Part shown: piece after piece, positions 21,687 to 35,275 of the stretch
Position numbering within the stretch: the stretch's first letter is position 1
How the letters are laid out: each line of letters starts with the position of its first letter
Assembly: GCA_023376005.1 (NCBI GenBank)
Contig: CM042157.1
Location: 54,613,581-54,677,580 of the forward strand
Reading direction: 5' to 3'
From: Doryteuthis pealeii
Lineage: Eukaryota > Mollusca > Cephalopoda > Myopsida > Loliginidae
DNA: 64,000 nt
Translations under genes and position numbers: made by a program
Notes under the pieces: generated by a model
What the model was told of the DNA's origin: nothing
The model's database searches: none
The model's input: the letters and a program-made list of their open reading frames with translations, nothing else

Positions 21687-23859
21687 ATATAGCTTACCAT
21701 TTTTATTTCCATTCAAATAACTTCAATGATATACTTAAAAATATCATCTCACTCATATTTTTATTTCTGAACCGAATGGGTTCCATCTAAAAGAAAAAAA
21801 AATGAGGGTAGAAAAAGCTTCTTTTTTTTTTATTAAGTTTTGTTGTTTACCATTCAGAAGGCGATTTGTCAGATTTGAAAAATATTGATATTCTATAGTT
21901 TTAGATGAAGGGGTGGGCCCTTATTTACAAAATAATTATTATATTGAAATATATATCATTAAAACTTGGAACCTAATAGTTTTCTCCCACTCCTACTATT
22001 AAGTATTTTCCTCCTCTTCCTCCTAGGGAATAAGAAAAAAAAAACAAGGGAAAGATAACTCATGTACATGCAAGTCAGAAAAATGGGATCTTAATAGATA
22101 CCACCATTTTGGGTTAGAGTGAACTTGGTAGTAATGGCAATAAAGGAGCGAGTCTAAAGTGCATTAATGACTTTAGTTTTTAGTGATTTCATCCTATCAT
22201 GTCAACTTTGAAATGATGTTTACATCATTGAAACATGGTTTTTCCCAAGCCTACTGTTCTTGATTTTCTTTCTCTCCCTCCTCTTCGGAAATAATCAAAA
22301 TAAAAAACAAGGGGGAGATAACTCATGTACATTCATGACAAATTGCCTGATGAGAGGAAGATCTTTTGAATGTTAAGCAACAAAAATTAGTCTTTAAAAA
22401 AAAATATTTTCGATTTTTTTAGTCAGACGTGCTTTTTTTTAAAAGTCCTGGTTTATAAATAAATAAAAAGCTGAAAGTTATTCAAATTATTTTAGACCAT
22501 TTTTCAAATGAAGACTGTTACTGGAAATGTCTACTATCTCATTCTTTATACAGGGTGTGGCAAAAATACCACCTGCATTTTAAATTGTCACCTGTGTTGT
22601 ACAAGTTAAGTTAGGTAAGTCTAGCTAATGCCATATTTTTTTTTTTTATTAAGATACAATCAGTTATGATCATGGTTTAGATTGGTGCACAATGTGCTTT
22701 TCCTGTTGAAGCAGTTCTTTTTAAGACTGATGAATTTGTAATTTCTACACAGAGAGCTTTGTGTGCTGTTTCATATAGAATTTTTAGCCCATAGCAGTAT
22801 CAATTTTCTATCTGAAGCAGCATCATCCTGACATAACATGAAATGAGCACAAAAAGTTCTCTTATAAATTCACTAATTTAAAAAAATGTTTCAACAGCAA
22901 ATGTAAATTGTGCATCAATCCAAGCCATGATTGTAATTAATTGTATCTAAAAAAAAATGGTATGACATTAACTAGATAGAGTTACTATTCCCCTTTGCCT
23001 AACTCCACTTGCACCACACATTTATTCCACATCCTGTATAAAACCAGTTACATTTGCATTAATAATTTAATAATTTCTTTAATACTCTATTAACTTAAAA
23101 AGAAAATAAAGGACTTTAAATTACTCATTGGCAGAAAAAATTGCCAATTTGCTGTAAGTTTTGAACCGTATTTCCCTTTGGAATTTTCTACTGTGAACGA
23201 TAATGTTTGAAATGAAGAACACATAATTGCCTGTAAAGTATACAAACCCAGCATTTGACCTTAAATATAAAACAATTATCACATGCTTTTATTTTTAATG
23301 CCTTAACAATTGGTTTGGCTTATTTTTGTCTGAAGCTTACTAATTGCTTTAACTAATCAAAGAAAATGAATTCATTCTCTTATCTCTCTTTCTTGTCTTG
23401 TCTTTTTAATTTGACTTATTGAAGATTTCTCAAGATATTTTCTCTTTTTGGAGTCGGGGAAAATAAACATTTAAAAATAGACACATAATTGTTTAATAAT
23501 AATAATGATAATAATAAACTATGTATAAAGCGGCTTATTCCATCAATGGAAATTTTGTAATTTATTTTCTTTTAATGGTATTGTCATCTACAGTGAATAG
23601 ATAAAAAATAAAAAGGTGATATGTAAAAGATATCAGATACACATTGTAAAATAAGTTAACAAGAATATAAATGATTTGTTTTCTTATGATCGTTTAAAAA
23701 TAGAGAAGATGTATAAGACGTGTGAAAAAGTTTCCAAGTTTTTTTTATTTTTATGCATTAGTATTTAGTGTCTAGTTTTCAGAAATTGTTGGTAACTTTT
23801 GCACCTGCCTGATAAAACAACATTGGCATCATTATTTTTAAAAAAAACAAAGTAAAATA

Positions 23860-24140
23860 CAAGGAGTTTTTAAAAAAAATGTTAACATCTCTATGGGAGT
23901 TCCTTTATGATATTATGATTTTTTAAGTCTCCACCAATTCACCATTTTTGTCAACACATTATTGGAATATCCCTACACTTGATTTCCATAATATCAGTTC
24001 TGCTTTTCTAATAAAGAAACTCCCATAGAAATATTAGCATTTTTTAAATCCCTGTGGGAGATACCAAGAATATGTTGACAGGGATGTTGACCATGTGGAG
24101 ACTGTGAAATTATATCATAAAGGTGTTAACATTATATTAA
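23860..24140. mobile_element. Foldback element (imperfect)
   Basis: 'gttaacatctctatgggagt' near 23880 pairs with 'actcccatagaaatattagc' near 24020, and 'tttaagtctccacca' pairs with 'tggagactgtgaaa' near 24096. The arms are diverged and interrupted. Confidence 0.6.
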
Positions 24141-24539
24141 ATATCCTGTATTATAAATTGGTTTTAATACAGAAATGAATAAATGCATACTAATACAGGT
24201 CTATTTTCCATTCCTTTAACCACTAAACAACTCACAACTTCTCAAATCCACATGATGACAAAATGATCAATCATGAATGTAATGAATTAGATTTTACTTT
24301 ATTCACTTGAACAAACAAAATTACTTATTAAGGAAAAGTGTTATTGTACATGATGATATTAACTTTAGCCTAATCTGGCACAAGGCCACTTTATGTTGAG
24401 CTAATATTCTAAAGGATGAGAAACTGTGCTAAAAATAAATTCTGACTTGAAAAAACTGCTGTTAGATTTTGTGTTAAAACAACTATTTCATTCTTTATGA
24501 TAGTCTGTTCATTATCTATCTATCTATTCTAAGATAAAG

Positions 24540-24725
24540 GTGGGGTCCTCATAGTGTAGTGACTAACGTTCTGGACTGCAGCATTGTAGTAAGCGAGTTT
24601 GTACTACAGTTGCACTATTATGTTAATTAAATAGATAGTTCCACCACTGGTCTTCTACAAAGATGGCTTTGGCATTAAATAACCCATGAAGATTGATATG
24701 CTATTAAACAAAGAAACCAAACGAA
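24540..24725 (+). mobile_element. SINE family B copy
   Basis: Head 'gtcctcatagtgtagtgact' and 'aagcgagtttgtactacag' (A- and B-box-like), body 'cttctacaaagatggctttg', tail 'gattgatatgctattaaaca'. Confidence 0.75.
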
Positions 24726-25307
24726 ACTATGATGGATATGAATTGAATTGAGATAGATATTTAAATATTCAGATTAGAACAGATTCTTCAAGGTATATCA
24801 AAGAAAATTGATAAGATAAGTTTAAAGATAAAAATGAAATATAAAGAAATTCAGTCTTTCAACAAAAAACTGTTTGATTTTTGAGAATTATTTCAGTCTC
24901 TATGATGGTTAGGATAAACTTGAACAGACTAAGATATATAGATAGATAATGAATTGAATTGATGTAAATATGTACAAAATGAGTTAGATATATAAGAATA
25001 GATTCTTTGAAGCATATAAAAGAATATTGATGAAATAAGTTAAAAGACAAAACAAAAGATAAAACAATTCAATCTTTAGATGAAAAACTGTTGGAAATCT
25101 TCTAAATTCTTTTTTGTTAACCCTTTAAATTAAGTGCTGCCAAAAATGTAGTCGAATTTTTGTCACTAAACAAAATGTTTTCTTTTTTATTCAAATTGCA
25201 ACTAATAAATTTGTGTAAAGAAAGAGAGAAAAAAATCTTATTTATAATGAAAATGAAATACAATATTAACCCTTTAAAATCTGAGCCTCCCATGACCTTG
25301 AGCTTCT

Positions 25308-25390
25308 TTACCATGATCCTGAAAAATAACTGAGCTTTACCATGGTCCTGAAAAATAACTGAGCCTTACCATGGTCCTGAAAAATAACTG
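25308..25390 (+). repeat. 29-bp minisatellite, almost three units
   Basis: Units of 'ttaccatggtcctgaaaaat' plus 'aactgagc' repeat in tandem with one or two substitutions. Confidence 0.9.
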
Positions 25391-26034
25391 AAAATGTAAA
25401 ATGTTGTAATTTGTTGTTTAACTACTTTACAGGCTGTTTAATAACAGATTACAACATTTTTACAGACAATTGAAATATATTTAAAAAATAATAAAATTGT
25501 ATATAAAATATAAAATTAGCAATAGAGATGTAGAAGTGAGGAATCCATGGCCAAAAATTCTGACGGGCTGGATTTATGTATTTTTAGTTAGTAACACAAA
25601 TGCCAACTGTTTGGTTTCAAAAGGTTAAGAGGAGCAATATCTTACGTTAAAAGATATTCTTCCTCTCCAACTCCCAGACAAATGAGAAATATAAAAAGAA
25701 ACATGAAACCAGCAAAATAACTCTAAAACAATAAACTTCAGTATGTGGTATATTTATTCTATGATTAATAGTATATTATATAATCATATATTATATTCTA
25801 TAAGTAATAGTAAAGCAAGTGTCATTTTGTTTTAAATCCAGCATGAACAACTTTTAACCCTTTATTACTGTTTAAACAGCACATTTCACTTTATTAACAT
25901 TCAGCAAAATGACTTTTTATTGAAATCTTGTTTCTTCTATTTTGTTCTACTCATTCACTAACACATTCTCTTGATGAAGGTTCAGGTGATTCCTTGAATT
26001 ATGGAGGAGTCCCTCTAGACTGTGACATTGTCTG

Positions 26035-26150
26035 TAAGTGAATTCAAATTCCAGTTGTGTTATTATGTTCGCTTTTGGACTAATACCCTTGGGAAAAGGC
26101 ATTAAATAACCCATGAAGGTTGATATGCCATTAAACAAAGAAACCAAACC
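26035..26150 (+). mobile_element. SINE family B 3' fragment
   Basis: 'gactaatacccttgggaaaa' joins directly to 'ggcattaaataacccatgaa', so an internal segment present in full copies is deleted. Confidence 0.65.
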
Positions 26151-26169
26151 ATCCTCATGTTCGTATATA

Positions 26170-26290
26170 TTTATTCAACTCCTCTGCCACAGGTAGAATA
26201 TGACAAGGTCAATTTTTAAGTACAGCCAGTTTGAATTTTTGTTTTTCTTCTCCAAGACTTGTACAAAGACTACTATTTTACAAATAGCTT
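26170..26290 (-). mobile_element. SINE family A, reverse 3' fragment
   Basis: 'attcaactcctctgccacag' followed by 'gaatatgacaaggtcaattt' is the complement of the SINE A 3' end. The rest is lost or diverged. Confidence 0.5.
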
Positions 26291-26720
26291 GAAGAAGTTA
26301 TATACACCAGTCATAACTGAAAGTTGTTTTTTTTTATTTGTTTTTTAAAAAATCAATTCATTATATTCAAATATACACTGGTTGACATAGAATCAAACAT
26401 TTTCATGGCACAGCACAAACTCAACATCACAATGAAACTGTTTTCAAATTTGCTATCAGAATTACCAAAGTACAAATCAAAGAAATTACCTTCCGCCATT
26501 TTGCTTTGTTGTTGAAATTGAAGTTTCACTATCATTCTGAATTTAGAAATATACCCCATGATCTCATGATATAATATTGTAATTATATGCAAATCAGTTT
26601 TTGCAACCTCTTTCTATTAGCCAGTAAAAATAAAATAACCATATCTATGCAAATGGTTACTATCCTATCAGTAGGTCAAATAGCATTTGGAAAATGATCT
26701 TTTAGTTTTAATTTTCAATA

Positions 26721-27160
26721 AAAATGTTTTGAAAGGTATATAAATATGTAAAAAATAATTCACAATGTATAGAAAATGAAAAATTTCACCTGACTATACT
26801 TGGTAGTTAATAAAATAAACTTTTAATATATTAGTCTTTATTGTTTGAAAGATATATGAATATATTTTTTTAAATATTTTAAAAGATATATAAGTAAAAA
26901 GTAAAAGTAATGTCAGCAGGGCAGCCTAATGTCAGTATCAACCATACAGTCTGTCCTCTTTTCACTAGCGCTAGACCGAGGAGATTATTTTAGTGTTTGA
27001 AAAATGTTTTGAAAGATATATAGATATATAAAAAAAATGTTTTGAAAGATATATAGATATGTAAAAAAAACTCAATGTATAGAAAATTTTAAATTTTACA
27101 TGAGTCCACTTGGTAGTGAACAAAATAAGCTTTTAATACATTATTGTCTTTATCTTCTAA
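26721..27160 (+). repeat. Direct duplication of about 130 bp flanking a SINE E fragment
   Basis: 'aatgttttgaaaggtatata' to 'aacttttaatatattagtc' (26721-26840) is repeated as 'aatgttttgaaagatatata' to 'agcttttaatacattattg' (27001-27150), with an extra partial unit at 26998-27040. A reverse SINE E fragment occupies about 26905-27000 between the copies. Confidence 0.75.
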
Positions 27161-28052
27161 CAAAAAAAAAAAAAAAAAAAAACATGATAGAATCAGTTTA
27201 AAATGTCTTCTAAATAAAAATAAAATTAAACCATTTTTTTTATTTGTTGATATTTGGATATAAATAACTTTCAAGTGATTTCTGGGGCCATCTAGTTGTT
27301 AAAGGGTTCAAGAAATTTAAAAAATGTTTATATTCAAAAAGAAATCTTCCTTATTAAGTATTATTTTCTCAATTTTTTTTTTAAACTGAGTGATAGTTCT
27401 TGCCAAACCATATTGAAAGTGATTGTATTGTTGCATAATTATTTTATCTCTATATTTTATAAAATTTTGATTTTAAAATATATTTTGCCAATTAGGTATT
27501 CATTCTTATAAATGTTTTTTTTCATAAAAAGACAAAATATATCTATTGTGGCAAAGGGTTAGTCATTGTGTACAGTGTTGTGTGTGTTTTTTTCATTTTT
27601 TGGTTGCATATTTTGATACGTCGTCAAGCCTTGCTCTGTCCTCTCTTTTCCTGTATTCGTGGCCATGAGAAAACGGTTTCAAACCCTGTCAGCTGCACCA
27701 TTTTTTGCTTTTGTAAACTGTTTCTTGTTCTTCCTTCAAAGCTTTAGACTTCAATTCTATTTTAGTACACATCTTTTTTTTCTTTTTTTTTTAAATCTCA
27801 ATATTCTTTCCTTCACCAATGCCTTTTTGTAAGCTGCTTTCTGTGACTTGCTATTTTCTTTTTCAAGCGGATATTGTTATTTATTTATTTAATTATTTAA
27901 AAAATGTTAGTCTTTTCTCTCTTGTTTTCTTCTGCTCTTTTTCTTCTTTTTTTCACGTTTTCTTTCTTTTTTACAATCTGAGATCTTTCAGTTCTCTCCT
28001 TGTCATATGCAAACACTCAATACAATTTGTTACTTGCTTAGACATTTTTCCA

Positions 28053-28053
28053 C

Positions 28054-28104
<51 letters not shown>

Positions 28105-28105
28105 C
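28053..28105 (+). repeat. (ATT)n microsatellite
   Basis: About 17 trinucleotide units; they give a spurious polyasparagine or polyleucine reading in two frames. Confidence 0.97.
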
Positions 28106-28798
28106 TAAAATTGGCACCTTTATTTCTACATAGCTTTTTTGATCTTTTTTCAAGCACTCTTCTGTTTCCATCTGCTGCATTTCACTCTGCATTGCAATTG
28201 ATACGGATGTTTTTAAAGAATAGCAACCAAAAGGACATTTTTTTATTCAAATTATACACAACTGTTTTCTCATTTACTTTCATCCATTGTTTTTTTTTTT
28301 CTTTTCATATTCTTCAATGTTACCTTATTTTCCCCACTTATTTATCTTCTTTTTTTTTTTTTTGTTACTGCAATTTTCATAGTTTTCTATCAACTCTCTT
28401 CCACTCTGTTGTGAAATTATGTAACTTATTATTGTCATGGCTACCTCTATATATCTTGTAATTTGTGTTAGATGTCGTCTTTGTGATCAGTATTATCCTT
28501 TTCCTCTAGTAAAAAAAAAAAAAAAGGCCTCACTGTATTTACACTTTTTGTAAACTTTCCTCCAGTAAATTCCAAATCTGAAAAATTGGAGGATTTTTTT
28601 GTTAATTTAAAATAAAATCATTGAAAAAGAGGGAGAACATCCCCCAGAACCAAATCCATCCAGAAAATCCTTGCTAAAACTGGAAACTCTTATTTAAGGG
28701 TAAAAATGGTCTCAAGTATGATACAAATAATAAACACACAAATGGAAAATAAAATTGCAACATTCTGAATACCGTATATAGTCAAGTAATATTATTAT

Positions 28799-29080
28799 TT
28801 GGTGCATGGTGGAATTGTTGGAGTTGTAGGAAATGGACTTATTGACCTGGGTTCAAATTCTGGAAGAGGTTGTTTGCATTTCCCATAGTGCTAATACCCT
28901 TGGGAATGGTATGCATCCAACTACTCCACCTCCAGCTATGAGTAAATAGTAGGGCAGACTGGGCTCTTTAATCTTGGCTAGGTAACCAGTCTAGGAGAAG
29001 GAAAACTCTGAATTCAAACCTGTTAAACTCCGCTTAAGAAATTGACCATGTATCCCATCCTGCTCATGCGAAGGGGTTGG

Positions 29081-29113
<33 letters not shown>
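28799..29113 (+). mobile_element. SINE family A copy with (TA)n tail
   Basis: Near-complete: head 'gtgcatggtggaattgttgg', B-box 'gggttcaaattctgg', full body, 3' end 'gcgaaggggttggcaaata', followed by a TA array to 29113. Confidence 0.8.
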
Positions 29114-29121
<8 letters not shown>

Positions 29122-31213
29122 TCAAGTATCATCCAATATTATCTAGGAATATTTGTTGACTTTTGCAGATGGATATTGTAGGCATACCAGTTGACCTAGG
29201 CCTAGGCCAACTATTTATACACACAAAGTTTGTATCTCACGTATGGTATGACCTCCTCCCCCATATTATACCCAAATTTAGATCTCAGAAAATCATATAA
29301 GTGAGTATATTCAGTATATGTTTCTGATTCACTCAAAAATACAGGTAACATGGTCGTATGACAGTAAATGGTCACATATAAAGATGAATTTATGCCCAGG
29401 TTCCAAAATAAAGGGTGTCTCAACAGAAATCAAATCCTATATTGATACACTGTGTATGATTATTGGGTATTAACACAGAGACCCCTATACTCTCATATTC
29501 ATACAGTATGGTGCACTGATATGAATGTCTCTAAATTATGAAATGGCTGAAGACTATGGAGATTTAATCAGATCTACTACAGCTTAACATGCATATATTG
29601 TATCCAAGTCAAAATCAGCATTGTCTGTAAGGGTATTGCAATTTTATTTTCCATGTATATATAGACAGAATGTATATAATCTAATTGATATGATAAAAGG
29701 TTTATAACTTTATCAATTGGTTGATAATCATATTTTTCAGAATAAACATTTCATTGTCTGAATCAATTTCTATGACAGATTAATGTTTAAGACAAGTTTA
29801 TCAATCATTATAATAATTCCTAGTTTGTTTTTTAAAATTATGTTCTTAAAATAATCAGAGTACAATTGACCAAAAAAGTTAAGCAACAGCATGGTCTTTT
29901 TATAAAGTAGGTAACCATCATAGAAAAAAAAAACTAATTTCCAATAAATGTAAAGATACTTTTATCCAAGTGATCAATTTAATATACTGTAAACCTTTGA
30001 TATAATGCATTTCATCTTTAATAAACTTATTGATTCATTCAAACTGATTTGGGATTTACCAATTAAATTCAAGAAATATAGCAAACATGACCATAATGAA
30101 TTTTCTTCTTATTTACAAACCACACATGCCAAAACTGAAGGAATAATTTAGTATAAATAAAAGTCTGGTGTGGTTACGGCTGTAGGACCACTGAGGTGTT
30201 TATCTACCCTCAATATAAAAGGATGCAATTAGGTGCAACTTAAATTTGTCCTGTAAGGTTGTATATCTGAATTAAATTAAATTTAAAATAATCTTATTTA
30301 ATTGAATAAGGGACAGATGTTGTCATAGCAACACTGTAACCAGTAAAATTTATAACTGGTGAATGAAAGTGAGAAAGATCAAAGAGAAAAAAAGTTCCTA
30401 GTTTTGGTATTAGCCATGATAATTTAAAAGAGAGTTCATAGAAAAAGAATGCTACTTGCATTGTGGAAATGTAGTAAATGACTAAATTTATTTCTTATTT
30501 ATCAAATGAGGAGAAACCATCAATTATGAGACTTTCATCTTTAATGGCTACCCTCTCCTCCCAAATAGATTCATTATATCAAGGGTTTACAGTATATAAA
30601 AATACATACTTTATTTTTCTTTAAGAACATAGAATTTCTTTAAGGTCTCTCTTCTTTGGTTTCTGGGTTTAGCAAAGATTTTTTCTTGAAAATTCTTCAT
30701 TGGCATTATAGAAATCCCCCAAATATTGGACCCTTTCTCATTATCCAGCAGTCAGCATGATTTTTTTTTTTTTTTTTTTTTTTGTTGGCTTGTAGTTATA
30801 GAATTGGTTGGTGCACGTGATATGATGTATGAGTTTGATTCTAGGTAAATTCATTGTTGGTAAAATTTATGGTATGGTAAATGTATTGCAGATAAATTCA
30901 TCACAGATTAATTGCTCTTATAATATAGGGTTTCTCTAACTTTTACCTTTTAGCTCTTTTTATTAAATTCTTAAATGCAATAATTAAATTCTGAATTTAG
31001 CCATTAATAATTTACCATATGATGAATTTTCCACCAAAAGAATTTACCGGACATGTGTGTGTACATGTGTGTGAGTGTGTGTGTCAGTCAATATGTCTCT
31101 TATTTCTTTCTTCTCCTTCTCGGCATTGTCATCGTTGTCGCTGTGTGTCGATGTTTCAATTTTTGCTGCTCTGGTGAATTGATTGCGTTTGCTCTGGTCT
31201 GCCCTCTCGTTAG

Positions 31214-31357
31214 ATGCCCCACCCCAGGCTGTGATGGCTCAGGACATATCACGGGAAACTATTCCTCACACCGCAGCCTCTCGGGTTGCCCTCGGGCTGC
31301 TAAGTTAAAGAAAATTCTCGGAAAAGATGGCGAACGAAAAGATGACGAACCGCTGAG
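31214..31357 (+). CDS. MYT1: MYT1-family gene, second finger of the second cluster
   Basis: The acceptor is CTCTCGTTAG and the donor is TGAG|GTAGGT. The first base completes a lysine codon. The peptide is a full C2HC finger, [11 protein letters not shown] and [15 protein letters not shown], with the spacing C-X4-C-X4-H-X7-H-X5-C, followed by [21 protein letters not shown]. That linker parallels the RAKKSG..KEDKED..P segment of vertebrate MYT1 and MYT1L. The exon ends after two bases of an arginine codon, and the 44784 exon supplies the third base, giving R-CPIPGC; vertebrate members have (R/K)-CPVPGC at this point. All ligand residues are present, so the finger should bind zinc and DNA. Confidence 0.98.
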
Positions 31358-31590
31358 GTAGGTTAAACATCCTTTGCTTATGAAAAACAATAAAATAAAA
31401 TACAACTTAAGATTTTAAATGAAACATAGGGACAAAATGAATCTACACATAAAACAAAACATGCAACACTGTTTGCATAAATTATTTATGCAAATTCAAC
31501 TTTTAGAAACAATGCAATCACAAAGGAATTTATTAAACAACTAAAAAAATTTAAAAGATGTTTTTCCCCACACCATTAACAGATCAATAC

Positions 31591-31640
<50 letters not shown>

Positions 31641-31695
31641 ATGTATGTGTATATATATATATGTGTGTGCGTGTTTGTATCTGTGTGTGTGTGTA

Positions 31696-31741
<46 letters not shown>

Positions 31742-31962
31742 TGTATGTGAATGCGTGTATGTTTACATGTGCATACATGTATGTGTGTATGTATATATAT
31801 GTGTGCATACATGTATGTGTGTATGTATATATATGTATACACACATTCATATATATATATATGTATACACGCATACATATATATATATATACACATGTAT
31901 GTATATATATATACATGTATGCATATATATACATACTTGTATGTATATATATATATATATGA

Positions 31963-31998
<36 letters not shown>

Positions 31999-32000
31999 TT
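31591..32000 (+). repeat. Compound TA/TG/TATG microsatellite, about 400 bp
   Basis: A mosaic of (TA)n, (TG)n and (TATG)n blocks from 31591 to 32000. It produces long open frames of Tyr/Ile/Cys/Val/His on both strands that are not genes. Confidence 0.97.
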
Positions 32001-33344
32001 TTATATTGATGAATCTTTAATGAAAAACTGATATTTGTTTTTCTTCTCCAATTGTGAATATAACATTTTATAGAGTATGTGTTGGTGTGGGTGTGTGTTT
32101 ATATGGAGGAAACATGAATGAAATCAGTTATTTTTCTTCTCTAGCAATGAAAAAATGTGTGTGTGAGTTTATATTAATGAAAAAACAGATATTTGTTTTT
32201 TTTTTAACTGATAAATATAAACTTTTGAGTCTGAAGGTTGATCATCAAATAAAACTTAACTATCAGTCTACTGTCAGAAATTTTTAAAATTTTTTTTATC
32301 TGTAATGTTTAGGAATAAGGCATTTTATTTGGAAATATTTCTTCCTTATAAGGTTTTTCTTATTGTTATTAAAAGTTTCTCTGCATGTGTTTTATTTATA
32401 TCTAGAGATCAGATAATGATTCTAATCGAAATGGGATTTTTTCACTGTGCAGTCAACATAAAACTTCTATCAGAAATCAACCCTTCACCTTTGTCTTTTA
32501 AAAAAAATATTTTCTCAATTTTTAATGCATGAAATGAAGTTGTTATAAGATAAAATTGCCTCACAAATGTTAATGACGATCTCTTTAAGATTATTTATTT
32601 TTATCCAACTATTACGTTATCTTCTTCTTCTTCTTCTAAGTCTTCTAGATTTTTTGGTTTTGTCGGTGGTTGAGCTGAAAATCCCTTTGGGGTTCCTCTT
32701 TATCGTCTTGAGTCATCTTGGGTGTTGAACCTCTCTGCTTTCATCTTTGTTATTTCTTCTTAAAATCAGGAACACAGAGACTTAGATTATTTTTTATCTA
32801 TACATCTTTATTTCCCAATTCCAATCTTTAATATGCGCATGGAGAAGAATTCAGCAGAGATGCCATTACACATCCAAACCCAAAGTTTCTTCAGTGAATC
32901 TCCCAAATTTTCCATAGATTTGCCTATCATGTGATTTCTTCAACCAATTAGTGAATCCTGTCACAAGTCAACCAGGGGGAAACTTGTCTGTCAAACTTAT
33001 CTGAACTTACTGTATTTTTCCATGGTTTAACACCAACTGTTTGTCTTTTACACTATATTACAAAATGAATAGGCTAACTCATTATGTAATATAACCAGTC
33101 AATGCTAACAATTCCCTACCCTACTTCTACATTGTCTACATTATGTACAGCAGCATGTGTATCATCTCTTATCTGAATCATTGGAATCAACTTCATAGTC
33201 GATCATTACACCAAATTCTGAGATTTTTTTGGTACAAAGTGAATTATTATATTGTTTACCACTATAAATTTTTGCAATTAGAATGGAAAATGGAACAAAA
33301 ATAGTCAAATTTGGTAAGAAAATAATGAGAACATTTTCTGAGGG

Positions 33345-33560
33345 GAGTTTCATGGCGTAGTGGTTAACATGCTGGAATTCGACATCATATTAAGCATGTT
33401 TGAATTTTAGTTGTGCTAATACATTCACTTTTGGACTAATACCCTTGGGAAAAGTATGAATTCCCTCAGCTATAGGTTAAATAATACCACTACTGATCTT
33501 CTACAAAGATGGCTTTGGTATCAACATGGAGGTTGATATGCCAATTAAACAAAGAAATTA
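33345..33560 (+). mobile_element. SINE family B copy
   Basis: Head 'catggcgtagtggttaacat', B-box-like 'catgtttgaattttag', body 'cttctacaaagatggctttg', tail 'ggttgatatgccaattaaac'. Confidence 0.75.
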
Positions 33561-33609
33561 TGAGAAGAAAATTTCCTAGCTGGAAGTACAAAATTTTATT
33601 ATATTTGCA

Positions 33610-33745
33610 TACGGCATGGTGTTAGGCGCTTCATCTCAGATGCTAAAAACAATCTCCTTGGTCTCGCGCTACTGAAAAGAGGATAGACTCCCTCGCTGTT
33701 CGGCTGATACCGACTTTAGGCCACCCAGACGACTTTACTTTTTAT
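33610..33745 (+). mobile_element. SINE family E, 5'-truncated copy
   Basis: It matches the 3' half of 41632-41891: 'catctcagatgctaaaaaca', 'tctccttggtctcgcgctac', 'ggctgataccgactttaggc'. Confidence 0.78.
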
Positions 33746-33908
33746 ATATCATACAATAAACCTACTAACACAAATGACTGAAATGATTATCAATCAATTA
33801 AAAATGATCAAAAGCAGCATCACTGGCTACACATAGACATATATGTGTAAATGCATAATACTTTATATATAATACTTTATATATATAATATTTATATATA
33901 TAATACTT

Positions 33909-33949
<41 letters not shown>

Positions 33950-33950
<1 letters not shown>

Positions 33951-34155
33951 TTGAGCAGTTCATGACATGCAGCACTCCACTTTGGTCAGACAGGCAGTCG
34001 AAGAGTCCCTCTATAATCAATCAGCTGGTCATGTGAAGCCCTAGCACCTATATGACTGTCCCAACCCTATTGCCCTTATGGCAACCCCCTACCCTTTTTA
34101 TCATATACATGCTAGAAGGTGGTGGCTGAGGGTCTTCATGTCCTGGGTATGATGA
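33950..34155 (+). repeat. Interspersed repeat, related to 47150-47385
   Basis: Shared words in the same order: 'caatcagctggtcatgtga', 'ctagcacctatatgactg', 'ctacccttttta', 'gctagaaggtggtggctg'. It follows a TA array (33915-33949). The class is unknown. Confidence 0.6.
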
Positions 34156-34299
34156 TTAAAATTTGATACTAAAAGTATTCTTATCCATAAAATCTTTACA
34201 TTGTCACTTCTTAATAAGATCAGAGTGGAATGTATTTACCAAGATAAAAGATTTTCTGAAGGTTGGACAACATTCTATATACAAATCTCTTTAAGCACT

Positions 34300-34425
34300 G
34301 CATGTGGTGTAATGATTAGCAACCTAGATTTGCAGACTTTTGTTAGTGAGTTCGATTCTTACTGGGTGCCCCATACTTCTGGCTTGTGCCACATCTAAGC
34401 TAAGCTTAGTAAATAACTATATGCA
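34300..34425 (+). mobile_element. SINE family C copy
   Basis: 'gtggtgtaatgattagcaac' head, 'gagttcgattcttactggg' B-box, 'cacatctaagctaagcttag' tail. It is the best-preserved copy of this family here. Confidence 0.8.
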
Positions 34426-35204
34426 AATCTCTTCCATAGCACCATTTTGTGTGCAAAACAATATATGCAAAAGAAAAAGTGAGCATCTATAAAAAAGGAA
34501 GATCAGGAATTGGTTACAACATAAAGGGCTATGGGAAAATTCATGCTTAGAATATCAGCACATCCAAAGTGAGTTAATTTGGGAATGGTGCGGACTGAAG
34601 GCTGAAGTTCTGCTGGGCTAGACATGTCACAAGGTTCACAGACAACAGGTGGACCTCTGCAGTTGTTGGGTGGTATCCAAGAGACTGGAAATGACCACTG
34701 AGTAGACCTCCATGTTGATGAGAAGTGTGATCTGGGCAAATACTGAGAAGAAGATAATAAATGGAATGGAAGTGCATTGTAGCAAGAAATTTGAAAAACA
34801 TCAGCTGACCTAGCCAATAAAGAGATATACAATTATGATTAAAATTTAATGCTAAAAGCAATTTTAATCTGTAAAATATTTAGAGTGGTCAATGCACAAA
34901 AATGGCAAGCAATATCACAATATATTTAAAGTGTAAAATAAGATAATAATAAAAAAGGATAAAAACTCAGTTTCACAATGTTGATCATCAGGTGAGCTAA
35001 TATTCAACAAGTCTGAATGTGCTCAATTCAGCTGAACAAATATCTACTCTTTTTTTTTTTTTTTTTTTTTGAGACATATGACTATTATTACATGGTTGAC
35101 ATACTAAGTCACATGGCTCAATCAGGTGCCAACTTAAAAAGTAAATATTTACTTTCATGGCAGCATTTACCTACCAACTAAACATATAACTAATACATAT
35201 AAAT

Positions 35205-35217
35205 ATATATAAATATA

Positions 35218-35270
<53 letters not shown>

Positions 35271-35275
35271 CATTC
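35205..35275 (+). repeat. (TA)n microsatellite
   Basis: TA array with a few AAA or ATT interruptions at its start. Confidence 0.95.

Larger units (their letters stand above)
20408..31213 (+). other. MYT1: 10.8-kb intron of the MYT1-family gene
   Basis: GTGAGT donor and CTCTCGTTAG acceptor. No exon is needed, because the flanking exons join in frame at a family-typical junction. It contains a MITE, a foldback, SINE copies of families A, B and E, a minisatellite, a direct duplication and homopolymer runs. I see nothing else of note in 22400-23850 and 29100-30760. Confidence 0.85.

Noticed and set aside
31576..32020. Several 90-124-codon open frames on both strands
   Set aside because: They translate a compound TA/TG microsatellite into Tyr/Ile/Cys/His repeats; no gene.
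34503..34832. 109-codon minus-strand open frame
   Set aside because: No recognised motif; probably part of an unclassified repeat.
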